DNA from: UBA4363 sp002393965
GTDB taxonomy: Bacteria > Bacteroidota > Bacteroidia > Bacteroidales > Paludibacteraceae
NCBI GenBank assembly: GCA_946542925.1
Contig: CAMNLA010000052.1
Coordinates: 67,560-131,559, forward strand
Direction of reading: 5' to 3'
Length of the DNA stretch: 64,000 bases
Shown here: positions 17,758 to 26,878 of the stretch, one piece after another
Numbering within the stretch: the first letter of the stretch is position 1
Layout of the letters: every line of letters starts with the position of its first letter
The notes under the pieces: generated by a model
Database searches by the model: none
The model's input: the letters and a program-made list of their open reading frames with translations, nothing else
What the model was told of the DNA's origin: nothing
Translations under genes and position numbers: made by a program

Positions 17758-18549
17758 ATGACTGACATTGCAAATACCAATATTCCAGAGGAAGAAAAAG
17801 AAACCGAAGGACAGACGATAGCAGAAAAAACTGCTGAAAATCAGGATTCTACTGCTAAACCAGAAACAGAAGATGAGAACAAAACTCCTACCTCGTCCGA
17901 CAACACATCCTGCTTTATCACGAAGAATTGCCAGACCATCATCAACATTGTACTTGGCATTGCTGTCATTGTATTGTTCTGCCTCCATTTCCTATGTCCA
18001 AAATCATGTAAGACTTCTTCATGCACCAGCACACCCGTAATGATAAAAGACTCGACAGGCAATATCGTCCCATCCGCTTTGTCAATTGCCTATGTCCAGA
18101 CGGACTCGCTGATGGAGAAATATGAATTTTCAAAGGAGGCACAAGCAAAATTGGAGGCTCAGCAGCAAAAAGCAAAAGCTGAAATAGAACGTCAAATGCA
18201 ACAACTACAAAAAGACGTTGCCAACTTCCAACAGAAACTTCAGACAGGAGGTTTTCTCTCACAACAGAGTGCTGAAGCCGAACAGACTCGGTTGATGCGT
18301 AAGAAGGAAGCCCTGGACAACCGATACGCACAGTTGGCAGGACAACTTCAACAGTCTATGGAAGGACTTAACAAACAACTAATCGACTCGCTGAACGTTT
18401 TTCTGGAGGACTACAACCGCACACACAACTATCAAGTTATCTTCTCTACGGCATCGCATAGTACGATTCTCTATGGTCAACCGGCATTTGACATCACCGG
18501 AGATGTTATCAGACAACTCAACGAACGTTATACAGGAAATAAAAAGTAA
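17758..18549 (+). CDS. OmpH/Skp-like coiled-coil protein with an N-terminal membrane anchor
   Basis: A 263-residue protein. The first 55 residues are acidic and low in complexity, then a membrane segment (IINIVLGIAVIVLFCLHFLC) is followed by a Cys-rich linker. From about residue 108 an OmpH/Skp-like domain begins with SIAYVQTDSLMEKYEFSKEA, continues as a long coiled coil rich in Gln and Lys, and ends with YQVIFSTASHSTILYGQPAFDIT. Skp proteins are soluble periplasmic chaperones for outer-membrane proteins; this form would be tethered to the inner membrane with a cytoplasmic acidic tail. It is followed by a strong terminator. Confidence 0.82.
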   Translation: MTDIANTNIPEEEKETEGQTIAEKTAENQDSTAKPETEDENKTPTSSDNTSCFITKNCQTIINIVLGIAVIVLFCLHFLCPKSCKTSSCTSTPVMIKDSTGNIVPSALSIAYVQTDSLMEKYEFSKEAQAKLEAQQQKAKAEIERQMQQLQKDVANFQQKLQTGGFLSQQSAEAEQTRLMRKKEALDNRYAQLAGQLQQSMEGLNKQLIDSLNVFLEDYNRTHNYQVIFSTASHSTILYGQPAFDITGDVIRQLNERYTGNKK

Positions 18550-18578
18550 ATTCTTTTTCTTTCCAAAAAAACATAAGC

Positions 18579-18616
18579 AACAGGGCTCTGTCACTTTTTT
18601 CTGACAGAGCCCTGTT
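18579..18616 (+). terminator. Terminator after the OmpH-like gene
   Basis: A perfect 15-bp stem (18579-18593 with 18602-18616) and an 8-base loop, followed by a short T-rich tract. Confidence 0.9.
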
Positions 18617-18645
18617 CTCTTCTGTCCTTTCAGTCTGAATTTTCT

Positions 18646-18653
18646 TACCTTTG
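18646..18653 (+). promoter_or_regulatory. -7 box of the pepD promoter
   Basis: TACCTTTG matches TANNTTTG, 21 bases before the start codon at 18675. Confidence 0.6.
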
Positions 18654-18674
18654 TAAGAAATAATCAAATAAAAA

Positions 18675-20138
18675 ATGAACCATAACCCTATACAAGGAAA
18701 ATACAGTGCCGTTTGGCATTATTTCCAAGAAATCACACGAATACCACGCGCTTCCAAGAAAGAAGAGCAGATTCGTCAATACCTACTACAATTCGCCGCA
18801 AAACACGGACTGGAAGCAGACGTTGATGAAATAGGTAACGTCCTGCTGCGAGCCAACGCATCCAAAGGACAAGAAAAAGCCGAACCGGTTATCATGCAAG
18901 CTCACATAGACATGGTGTGCGAAAAAGATCGTCATTCTACACACAACTTTGATACTGACCCTATCGAATGGGAAATCGGAGAAGATGGATGGGCTCAGGC
19001 AAAAGGAACGACTCTCGGAGCGGATGACGGAATCGGTGTGGCATTGATACTTGCCGTAATGGAGAATTCGGAACTGAAACACCCAGCACTGGAAGCCCTC
19101 TTTACCGTGGACGAGGAAGCTGGACTGGGAGGCGCCAACGGAATACGCCCCAACTGGGTCCGTGGCAAACGTATGATTAATCTGGACAGTGAAGAAGAGG
19201 GACAGTTTTGCATCGGATGCGCCGGAGGAGCCGACACTCTTGCTACTTTGGATTTCACACCCGAGAAGACACCCGAAGGTGTCTTTGCTTTTACTCTGAC
19301 CATTGATGGTCTGAAGGGAGGACACTCGGGCGAAGACATTCATCGCAACCGCGCAAATGCCATCAAACTGTTGACTGACTTACTTCAACGAATCGCTGGC
19401 TTGACCGACCTGCGATTGAGTACAATTGACGGAGGCAACCTGCGGAATGCAATCCCTCGCCATGCCACCGCTACAGGAACGGTATCCTATGCCGACAAAG
19501 AACAACTGCGTGTCCTGACCAACATATACCTCTGCGAAAAAGAAAAGGAATATGCAGAAACAGACCCTCACATTAAAATTGACCTGACATCGTCCGATGT
19601 TCCAGAAACACTTATGCCGAAAGACACATCCGACACTCTGATCCATATTTTGAATGAATGTCCACATGGCCCCATTGCCTACAATACAGACGTTCCAACA
19701 CTCGTTGATACATCCACCAATCTTGCCGCTGTCAGCACTCACAACGGATCTCTGCTCATTGAGACCTCTCAACGTTCCTCATTCGAAGAGGAGAAAAGAA
19801 AGATTATCAAACGTATTACAGAACTTTTCCAACAGGCACATGCCACCGTCACTACTGGCAAAGACTATCCCGGATGGACACCTAATTTTCATTCACCTAT
19901 CGTCGAACAGACTCGCCAGACCTACCTGCGTCTCTTCGGCAAAGAACCCATTATCAAAATTATTCATGCTGGACTTGAGTGTGGCGTATTTCTCAAAAAA
20001 TATCCGGACTGGGATATGGTCTCCTTCGGACCGGACATGACTGGGGTCCACTCTCCATCCGAACGGCTTAACGTTGCCTCTACCAACCGCACCTATGATC
20101 TGCTTATTGCCCTTCTATCTGATCTCTGCACATCATAA
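18675..20138 (+). CDS. pepD: Aminoacyl-histidine dipeptidase (PepD family, M20)
   Basis: A cytosolic zinc dipeptidase of 487 residues that splits Xaa-His and other dipeptides. Metal-site motifs of the M20 family are all present: IMQAHIDMVCEKD, GTTLGADDGIGVAL with the bridging Asp, VDEEAGLGGANG with the catalytic Glu, and INLDSEEEGQF. The C-terminal His ligand lies in DMTGVHSPSERL. The length is normal for PepD. It has its own promoter, directly after a terminator, and looks monocistronic. Confidence 0.93.
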   Translation: MNHNPIQGKYSAVWHYFQEITRIPRASKKEEQIRQYLLQFAAKHGLEADVDEIGNVLLRANASKGQEKAEPVIMQAHIDMVCEKDRHSTHNFDTDPIEWEIGEDGWAQAKGTTLGADDGIGVALILAVMENSELKHPALEALFTVDEEAGLGGANGIRPNWVRGKRMINLDSEEEGQFCIGCAGGADTLATLDFTPEKTPEGVFAFTLTIDGLKGGHSGEDIHRNRANAIKLLTDLLQRIAGLTDLRLSTIDGGNLRNAIPRHATATGTVSYADKEQLRVLTNIYLCEKEKEYAETDPHIKIDLTSSDVPETLMPKDTSDTLIHILNECPHGPIAYNTDVPTLVDTSTNLAAVSTHNGSLLIETSQRSSFEEEKRKIIKRITELFQQAHATVTTGKDYPGWTPNFHSPIVEQTRQTYLRLFGKEPIIKIIHAGLECGVFLKKYPDWDMVSFGPDMTGVHSPSERLNVASTNRTYDLLIALLSDLCTS

Positions 20139-20241
20139 ACGCATTGCATCTTTTGAGTTAATTGAGCAGAGACATACTTGGTTCTTCTCTACCATGACAG
20201 GAACAAATTATCATAATCATTAGGGAGAAAAAACTAAAAAA

Positions 20242-21303
20242 ATGGAGCAGACCTTATTCCAAATACTGCGCCCTCGCAACTCCCTCCGTTTGGGATTCAT
20301 TCTCGGCATGCTGGGACTGATTCCCAATTTCTTGATATTAGGCACTCAACAATGGCGACTTCTGATCTTGTTGTTCGTCTTCCACGTGTTAGGTACCACC
20401 CTTATTGTGCTTTGTTGCGAAGTCATCCATCATTATGCAACAACACGGAAATATGGCATCATGATTCTCTCTGCTGCCCTGGCTCTCATGCTCAGCATTT
20501 TCAGCGGACACATGCAGATTCTCTATATACGTGCCATTGCTCCTTTCCTTGAAGACTACCAGCGACTATGGGCCTTACATACAGTCACCTTATTCTCATC
20601 ATTCCCTCTTAATCTACGCATCCTCCTCGAAATATTGCGGGCCGGTTTTGCTCTCGGACTCGTCTACTACATCATCTATACTCAGCGAGAACGCGAGCGA
20701 CACCATGCTGCAGAAAAAGAAATGGAAAAACTTCGACAGGAAAACTTCGACACACAACTTCGACTCCTGCGACAGCAAATCTCCCCACACTTCCTCTTCA
20801 ACGCCCTTTCTACCCTACGATCTATCACCTTCGAAAACAAAACCAAAAACTTTGTTACACAACTCAGCAATGTCTATCGCTACCTCCTCTCTCGCAAAGA
20901 AAAAAACCTCGTCACCCTCCGCGAGGAAATGAACTTCACCGAATCTTATCTCTACATTCTCAAAGAACGATTCGAAGATGGACTCCACATCGACATTAGT
21001 ATAGACCGGCCTCTGCTCGACAAATGCCTTCCACCGCTCGCACTCCAGATTCTTATCGAGAATGCGACAAAACACAACGTCGTGTCCTTTGAAGAACCCC
21101 TTCATGTCTCCATCTGCAACGACGGATCCGAATGGCTCGTTGTAACTAACAATATTCAACCAAAACTCTCTCACACAGAAAGTTTTGGAATTGGACTTCA
21201 GAATATCCGCAACCGCTATCGTCTATTGGGCGAACGAAACATGGAAATACAACGAACAGACTCAACCTTCTCTGTCCGCATTCCCCTCCTTCGTTCCGAA
21301 TAA
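20242..21303 (+). CDS. Sensor histidine kinase, LytS/YehU type
   Basis: A membrane-bound sensor kinase of 353 residues. Four likely membrane segments occupy residues about 17-150, with little extracellular sequence, so it probably senses through the membrane. A short coiled linker leads into the His_kinase (PF06580-like) domain with the phospho-acceptor in QQISPHFLFNALSTL (His183). The ATP-binding region shows LPPLALQILIENATKHN and GIGLQNIRNRYRLL. The response regulator partner begins 68 bases downstream. The signal is unknown. Confidence 0.92.
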   Translation: MEQTLFQILRPRNSLRLGFILGMLGLIPNFLILGTQQWRLLILLFVFHVLGTTLIVLCCEVIHHYATTRKYGIMILSAALALMLSIFSGHMQILYIRAIAPFLEDYQRLWALHTVTLFSSFPLNLRILLEILRAGFALGLVYYIIYTQRERERHHAAEKEMEKLRQENFDTQLRLLRQQISPHFLFNALSTLRSITFENKTKNFVTQLSNVYRYLLSRKEKNLVTLREEMNFTESYLYILKERFEDGLHIDISIDRPLLDKCLPPLALQILIENATKHNVVSFEEPLHVSICNDGSEWLVVTNNIQPKLSHTESFGIGLQNIRNRYRLLGERNMEIQRTDSTFSVRIPLLRSE

Positions 21304-21371
21304 TCCTCCTCTTCAGGTCCTCTATTATTTACTGAAAAGGTATTGAACAAAACAATAAAAACGAAACAATC

Positions 21372-22145
21372 ATGAATCTGCTTATCATCGAAGACGAAGC
21401 CAAAACAGCGAAGGAACTGAAAAAGCTCATAGAATCCCTACGCCCCGACATGCATGTTATCGCCATTGTCGCCTCCGTGAAATCCGCCGTCCAATGGCTC
21501 GGAAGCAACCCGGAACCAGACCTTATTTTCTCGGACATTCAACTTGCTGATGGACTTTCATTCGAAATCTACCGGGAAACCATAGTCTCCTGCCCCATCG
21601 TATTCTGTACTGCCTTTGACGAATACGCTATTCAGGCATTCGAGACAAATGGTATCGACTATCTTCTTAAACCCATTGACGAAGAGAAACTCGAACACGC
21701 TCTGGCAAAATTTGAGCGATTCGCTTCTCTCTCCTCTACCAGAAACGAAACCTCTTCCAACCAACAACAACAGATACAGAACCTCCTCGCACATTTCGAG
21801 AACCCTTACAAAACATCTCTTCTCGTCTATTACAAAGACAAAATCATTCCCATACATGTCGATGACATCCTCTTCTTCAACTCCGTCGATGGCATTGTCA
21901 GCGCTCATCTCAAAGACGGCTCCCTCTACGTCGTCAACTACACCCTCGAATCTATCGAATCACAACTCGACCCTCGACTTTTCTATAAAGCCAACCGGCA
22001 GTATATCATTGCACGCAAAGCCATTACCGGTATTGAACATTACTTCACACGACGTCTCGTCGTACACCTCTCACTGCCTACCCCAGAACCTATCATCGTA
22101 TCTAAAGTCAAGGCCTCCGACTTCCTCCGTTGGGTTCAACAATAA
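21372..22145 (+). CDS. LytTR-family response regulator
   Basis: A transcription regulator of 257 residues. The receiver domain (1-120) has the acidic pair Glu7-Asp8, the phospho-acceptor Asp55 in LIFSDIQLADG, and the Lys of YLLKPID. The C-terminal LytTR DNA-binding domain starts near residue 155 with YYKDKIIPIHVDDILFFNSV and includes FYKANRQYIIARKAI. It pairs with the kinase upstream. Target genes are unknown. Its end lies 63 bases before the HD-domain gene, which may be co-transcribed. Confidence 0.93.
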   Translation: MNLLIIEDEAKTAKELKKLIESLRPDMHVIAIVASVKSAVQWLGSNPEPDLIFSDIQLADGLSFEIYRETIVSCPIVFCTAFDEYAIQAFETNGIDYLLKPIDEEKLEHALAKFERFASLSSTRNETSSNQQQQIQNLLAHFENPYKTSLLVYYKDKIIPIHVDDILFFNSVDGIVSAHLKDGSLYVVNYTLESIESQLDPRLFYKANRQYIIARKAITGIEHYFTRRLVVHLSLPTPEPIIVSKVKASDFLRWVQQ

Positions 22146-22207
22146 TATCCTCTCTTATATTTCGTCTAAACACAAAGTACACAGAATACACCAAAACACA
22201 ACCGACC

Positions 22208-23437
22208 GTGACCTCGAAAAACAAAATCATCAACGACCCAGTTCTCGGATTCGTATCACTGCCTTTCACTCTTCTCTACGACCTTTTACAACACCCTTAT
22301 GTCCAGAGACTCACACGTATCAGACAATTGGGTCTCTCCTATTTTGTCTATCCTGGCAACACACATACACGTTTCATCCACTCTCTCGGAGCCATGCACC
22401 TCACGCAGGAAGCCATCCGACATCTCCGCAGTCGAGGACACCACATCACCGACACGGAGGAAGAAGCCACTCTCGCTGCTATTCTTCTCCATGACATCGG
22501 TCACGGCCCTTTCTCCCACGCACTCGAACACGTCCTCATTCCCTATGCAAACCACGAAGAGATTACACTACTACTCACCCGTCGCATCAACAATGAGGAA
22601 AACTTCCGGGGACAACTAGACCTGGCCATCGAAATCTTTACGGACAACTACCCGAAACACTACCTTCACCAACTCATCTCATCACAACTCGATATGGATC
22701 GTATGGACTATCTCGTCCGAGATAGCTTCTTTTCCGGTGTTCGTGAAGGAAACGTCGGAGCCGATCGACTTATCAAAATGCTCAACGTCAAAGACGACCG
22801 ACTCGTCATCGAAGAAAAAGGAATCTACTCCGCCGAGAACTTTCTCATTGCTCGACGCCTGATGTATTGGCAAGTTTACCTTCACAAAACAGCCGTTGCA
22901 GCAGAAACCATGCTCCGACATGCCATCCGTAGAGCAAAACAACTCACTGCACTCGGAACACAGCTCTTCGCCTCTCCCGCTCTCAACCACTTCCTCCAAT
23001 CCAATCATAATCTCGAAACGCTCTCCTCTGACCACGCTATACAATACTATTCCCTTCTCGATGACGCAGACGTGCTTACCGCACTTAAAGTATGGCAAAA
23101 CCATAACGACATCATACTCGCAAAACTCTGTCAGGGACTCATCAATCGACAACTATTCAAAGTACGACAAGCCGACTCTGACGAACAACTCCAACCTCTT
23201 CAACAACAACTCATCCAACACTACTCCCAACACTATCACATTACACCTGACGAAGCAGAATACTTCCTCTCCTGTGGACCCGTACGCTCTCGTACCTACG
23301 ATCCTTCCTCAGACAATATTCTTATCCTCCACCGTGATGGGTCTGTAAGTGAACTCTCAGATGTCTCTGACATTCTCAATACACGCATGCTATCCAAACG
23401 AACCACACGCTACTACCTCTGCCATCTGGACATCTGA
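22208..23437 (+). CDS. HD-domain phosphohydrolase, dNTPase-like
   Basis: A 409-residue protein of the HD superfamily. It opens with KIINDPVLGFVSLP, followed by the metal-binding residues in HTRFIHSLGAMHL (His58) and AAILLHDIGHGPFSHALEH (His95, Asp96). This arrangement is like SAMHD1/dGTPase-related bacterial proteins, which hydrolyse nucleotides; the true substrate is not known. I chose GTG at 22208, which fits the family N-terminus, over a TTG at 22130 that overlaps the response regulator. It lies downstream of the two-component genes and ends before the lpxD promoter. Confidence 0.85.
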   Translation: MTSKNKIINDPVLGFVSLPFTLLYDLLQHPYVQRLTRIRQLGLSYFVYPGNTHTRFIHSLGAMHLTQEAIRHLRSRGHHITDTEEEATLAAILLHDIGHGPFSHALEHVLIPYANHEEITLLLTRRINNEENFRGQLDLAIEIFTDNYPKHYLHQLISSQLDMDRMDYLVRDSFFSGVREGNVGADRLIKMLNVKDDRLVIEEKGIYSAENFLIARRLMYWQVYLHKTAVAAETMLRHAIRRAKQLTALGTQLFASPALNHFLQSNHNLETLSSDHAIQYYSLLDDADVLTALKVWQNHNDIILAKLCQGLINRQLFKVRQADSDEQLQPLQQQLIQHYSQHYHITPDEAEYFLSCGPVRSRTYDPSSDNILILHRDGSVSELSDVSDILNTRMLSKRTTRYYLCHLDI

Positions 23438-23458
23438 CAAAAACCGCAGAAACTCCAC

Positions 23459-23489
23459 TTGGGAAATTAAGCAAGAAAGCGTATATTTG
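23459..23489 (+). promoter_or_regulatory. Promoter of the lpxD-lpxC/fabZ-lpxA operon
   Basis: TTG (23459-23461), 20 bases, then TATATTTG (23482-23489), 30 bases before the lpxD start. Confidence 0.65.
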
Positions 23490-23518
23490 CCTATTAAATA
23501 AAAATAATAAAGAATAGG

Positions 23519-24571
23519 ATGGAATTCACAGCGAAACAGATAGCCGACTTCCTGAAAGGAATTGTTGTCGGGGACCCGAACGCAACCGTACATGACGCCT
23601 CAAAAATCGAAAATGGAGAGCCTGGTACCATCTCGTTCCTCTCCAATCCAAAGTACGAGCCTTTCCTCTATACCACAAAGGCTTCTGTCGTTCTCGTTGA
23701 CGACTCCTTTCAGCCTTCAAAGCCCATAAAGGCAACTCTTATTAAAGTACCCTCCTCATATAAGGCTCTCTCCCAGTTGCTGAATCTTGTCCAAATGAAT
23801 ATGCCTAAACCGACTCCAGGCATTGATTCCCTAGCCTTCGTAGCACCTACCGCCACTATCGGAAAAAACGTCTATATAGGCCCTCATGCCTTTGTCGGTG
23901 AGCATGCCACTATCGGCGATGATACATTTATCTATCCACATGCCACAGTAGGACACCACGCCCGCATCGGACAAGAAACCATCCTCTATGCTGGCGTGCA
24001 TGTTTATGACCATTGTCAGGTTGGCAATCATTGTATTCTGCATGCAGGATGCGTCATTGGAGCCGATGGATTCGGATTTGTTCCTGAAAAGGACGGAACA
24101 TGGTCCAAACTTCCACAAATAGGTAATGTCTGCATAGAAGACAACGTCGAGATTGGCGCCAACGCAACCATAGACCGTTCAACAATGGGTTCTACCTTGA
24201 TCCATTCCGGTGTCAAGATTGACAATCTTGTCCATCTGGCACATAACGTTGAAATAGGACGCAATACTGCCATGGCTGCACAATGCGGCGTTGCCGGTTC
24301 GACCAAGATTGGCGAAAACTGCATTCTTGCCGGCCAAGTTGGCGTAACTGGACACATCCAAATTGCCGACCACACTACTCTCGGTGCTCAAGCTGGCGTA
24401 CCTGGTACCATCAAGAAAAGCGGCCAGACCCTCATGGGCTACCCAGCAACCGATGTCTATAAATGGCGTAAAATGATAGCAGTAGAACATATGCTACCAG
24501 AGCTGTACAAAGAAATCGGCGCACTCCGCAAGGAACTGGACAACTTAAAGAAAGAATTAAAAAAAGACTGA
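23519..24571 (+). CDS. lpxD: UDP-3-O-(3-hydroxyacyl)glucosamine N-acyltransferase
   Basis: Adds the second acyl chain in lipid A synthesis, using acyl-ACP. The 350 residues comprise a uridine-binding N-terminal domain (MEFTAKQIADFLKGIVVGDP) and a left-handed beta-helix built of hexapeptide repeats from about residue 105. The catalytic His is His242 in LVHLAHNVEIGRN, and GADGFGF is also characteristic. The C-terminal helix is rich in Lys and Glu, as usual. It is first in the lipid A operon, 47 bases before lpxC-fabZ. Confidence 0.97.
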   Translation: MEFTAKQIADFLKGIVVGDPNATVHDASKIENGEPGTISFLSNPKYEPFLYTTKASVVLVDDSFQPSKPIKATLIKVPSSYKALSQLLNLVQMNMPKPTPGIDSLAFVAPTATIGKNVYIGPHAFVGEHATIGDDTFIYPHATVGHHARIGQETILYAGVHVYDHCQVGNHCILHAGCVIGADGFGFVPEKDGTWSKLPQIGNVCIEDNVEIGANATIDRSTMGSTLIHSGVKIDNLVHLAHNVEIGRNTAMAAQCGVAGSTKIGENCILAGQVGVTGHIQIADHTTLGAQAGVPGTIKKSGQTLMGYPATDVYKWRKMIAVEHMLPELYKEIGALRKELDNLKKELKKD

Positions 24572-24618
24572 ATATTCTCCTGTCCTCCACTTCTCTCGAA
24601 GAAAATAAAAACAGAAAA

Positions 24619-26019
24619 ATGGCAAACCAACGCACAATCAAAGAATCTTTCACACTCCGTTCAAAAGGACTTCACACTGGCATGGACATCACACTAAAAG
24701 TATGCCCTGCTCCTGAAAATACAGGTATTGTCTTTAAACGAACGGACCTTGAAGGTGAACCCACAGTACCCGCATTGGCCGAATGTGTCAGCGGTACGAC
24801 CCGAGGCACTGTTGTCACCCGTGGAGAAGCAACTGTCTCCACCATCGAACATGCTATGTCAGCGCTCTATGCCTATGGCATTAACAATGCCATCCTCGAA
24901 GTGGACGCACCCGAACTGCCGATTTTGGATGGTTCTGCACGATATTATGCTGAGAACATTGAGAAAGTAGGTATTCAGGAACAACAACTGCCATGCAACC
25001 CCTTCTTTGTCCACCATCGCATTGACTACGAAGACAAAGAGACTGGCACGAAAATCACGATTTTGCCAGACGACCACTTCTCGGTACAAGTTGGTGTGGA
25101 ATTTGACTCACCTATTCTACCCAACCAATATGCGGACCTGAATGACATGCAAAACTACAGGACGGAAATAGCCTCGTGCCGTACATTCGTCTTTGTACGT
25201 GAAATTGAACCACTCTTAAAAGGTGGATACATCAAAGGCGGAGACTTAAACAATGCCATCGTCATCTACGATCAGGTCATGAACGACGAAGACTTCCAAC
25301 ATATTGCAAAAGTCACCGGACATGAGAATATTGAGAACAAACCAGGCATCCTGAGCGGAGACCTGCGTTTTGTTAACGAACCGGCTCGACATAAACTATT
25401 GGATCTTATAGGAGACCTCGCTCTGATAGGACGACCTATCATAGGACGCGTTGTTGCCACCCGTCCTGGTCATACTTCAAACACCGCTTTTGCAAAAAAA
25501 ATACGCAAGGAAAATCGACATCAGGATGTGTTCGCGCCTCTCTACGACCCTGACGCATCACCAATATGCGACAACAAAAAAATCAAGTCCCTTCTTCCAC
25601 ACCGTTGGCCTTTCCAACTTGTTGACAAAATTTTGGAACTCTCGAAAACACATGTTGTCGGACTGAAAAATGTAACCGCCAATGAATCCTTCTTCCTCGG
25701 ACATTTCCCAGATGAACCTGTCATGCCGGGTGTTTTAATTATAGAAGCCATGGCGCAGACGGGAGGTATTCTTGCTCTCTCTAACGTAGATGACCCAACC
25801 ACCTACTCTACCTACTTTACCAAAATGAGCGAAGTACGCTTCCGCAACAAGGTCGTTCCTGGCGATACCCTCATCTTCTCCCTACAACTGCTCGAACCTA
25901 TCAAACGAGGAATGGTACACATGCGATGCACAGCCTTTGTAGGTGAAAAAATAGTTACCGAGGCAGACCTCTCCGCCATCATTATAAAAAATAAACCATC
26001 CAGCCGGAATGACGCTTGA
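24619..26019 (+). CDS. lpxC-fabZ: Fused LpxC deacetylase / FabZ dehydratase
   Basis: One 466-residue protein with two enzymes. The LpxC part (1 to about 310) deacetylates UDP-3-O-acyl-GlcNAc, the committed step of lipid A synthesis. Its zinc ligands are His78 in STIEHAMSAL and His258 and Asp262 in ARHKLLDLIGD, with a catalytic His in RPGHTSN. The FabZ part (about 320-466) dehydrates 3-hydroxyacyl-ACP, with His362 in GHFPDEPVMPG and Glu376 in IIEAMAQTGG. This fusion is a known Bacteroidetes feature and links lipid A acyl-chain supply to fatty-acid synthesis. Both active sites are intact. Confidence 0.97.
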   Translation: MANQRTIKESFTLRSKGLHTGMDITLKVCPAPENTGIVFKRTDLEGEPTVPALAECVSGTTRGTVVTRGEATVSTIEHAMSALYAYGINNAILEVDAPELPILDGSARYYAENIEKVGIQEQQLPCNPFFVHHRIDYEDKETGTKITILPDDHFSVQVGVEFDSPILPNQYADLNDMQNYRTEIASCRTFVFVREIEPLLKGGYIKGGDLNNAIVIYDQVMNDEDFQHIAKVTGHENIENKPGILSGDLRFVNEPARHKLLDLIGDLALIGRPIIGRVVATRPGHTSNTAFAKKIRKENRHQDVFAPLYDPDASPICDNKKIKSLLPHRWPFQLVDKILELSKTHVVGLKNVTANESFFLGHFPDEPVMPGVLIIEAMAQTGGILALSNVDDPTTYSTYFTKMSEVRFRNKVVPGDTLIFSLQLLEPIKRGMVHMRCTAFVGEKIVTEADLSAIIIKNKPSSRNDA

Positions 26020-26069
26020 AAATAGCGTACCGGATGAAAGAACGATAAAACGATATAAAAAGAAAATAT

Positions 26070-26837
26070 ATGGACTATCCACTCAGCGTAATAAGCCCTA
26101 AGGCTAAAATCGGCAAAAACGTCAAAATAGGTCCTTTTGTAACTATTTCGGACGACGTGGAAATTGGAGACGGAACCGAAATTATGTCCGGAGCCGTCAT
26201 ACTTGACGGCGCACGCATTGGCAAGAATTGTTTTATTGCAACAGGAGCTGTCATTGCCAATGTCCCTCAAGACCTGAAATTCAAAGGAGAGAAAACCACA
26301 GCCGTCATTGGCGATGGAACAAGAATTCGGGAATACGTCACCGTAAATCGTGGCACAGCCTCGAAAGACACAACCATCATAGGTTCCAATTGTCTTATTA
26401 TGGCTTATTGCCATATTGCACACGACTGTGTACTTGGCAACAACATCATCATGTCCAACGCTTGTCAGATTGCTGGGGAAGTTGTTATTGAAGACTATGC
26501 CACCATCGGAGGAGGCACACTGTGCCATCAGTTTGTACGTATCGGAGCACACTCCATGATTCAAGGCGGCAGTCGATTGCCTAAAGATGTGCCTCCTTAC
26601 ACGATTATCGGACGTGAGCCGGCTCGCTATGCAGGTCTGAATACTATCGGACTACGACGGAGAGGATACTCAACCGAGACCATTCATGCTATACAGGACG
26701 TTTACAACTGCATATACCGAGAAGGACTGAATATCTCACAGGGAGTTGCTGCAGCAGAAACAGAATTGCCGGAAAGCCCGGAAAAAAAGATCATTCTTGA
26801 CTTCATCAAAAGTGCTCATAGAGGCATTCTCAACTGA
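26070..26837 (+). CDS. lpxA: UDP-N-acetylglucosamine acyltransferase
   Basis: Catalyses the first step of lipid A synthesis by moving a 3-hydroxyacyl chain from ACP to UDP-GlcNAc. The 255 residues form a hexapeptide-repeat beta-helix starting SPKAKIGKNVKIGPFV. The catalytic His is His118 in YCHIAHDCVLGNN, and HQFVRIGAHSMIQGGS and the C-terminal GLRRRGYS are typical. It follows lpxC-fabZ by 50 bases and precedes glnS by 41. Confidence 0.97.
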   Translation: MDYPLSVISPKAKIGKNVKIGPFVTISDDVEIGDGTEIMSGAVILDGARIGKNCFIATGAVIANVPQDLKFKGEKTTAVIGDGTRIREYVTVNRGTASKDTTIIGSNCLIMAYCHIAHDCVLGNNIIMSNACQIAGEVVIEDYATIGGGTLCHQFVRIGAHSMIQGGSRLPKDVPPYTIIGREPARYAGLNTIGLRRRGYSTETIHAIQDVYNCIYREGLNISQGVAAAETELPESPEKKIILDFIKSAHRGILN

Positions 26838-26878
26838 TAGAATTCTTCTCCTTCCCGTAAGATAGACCAGAAAAAACC

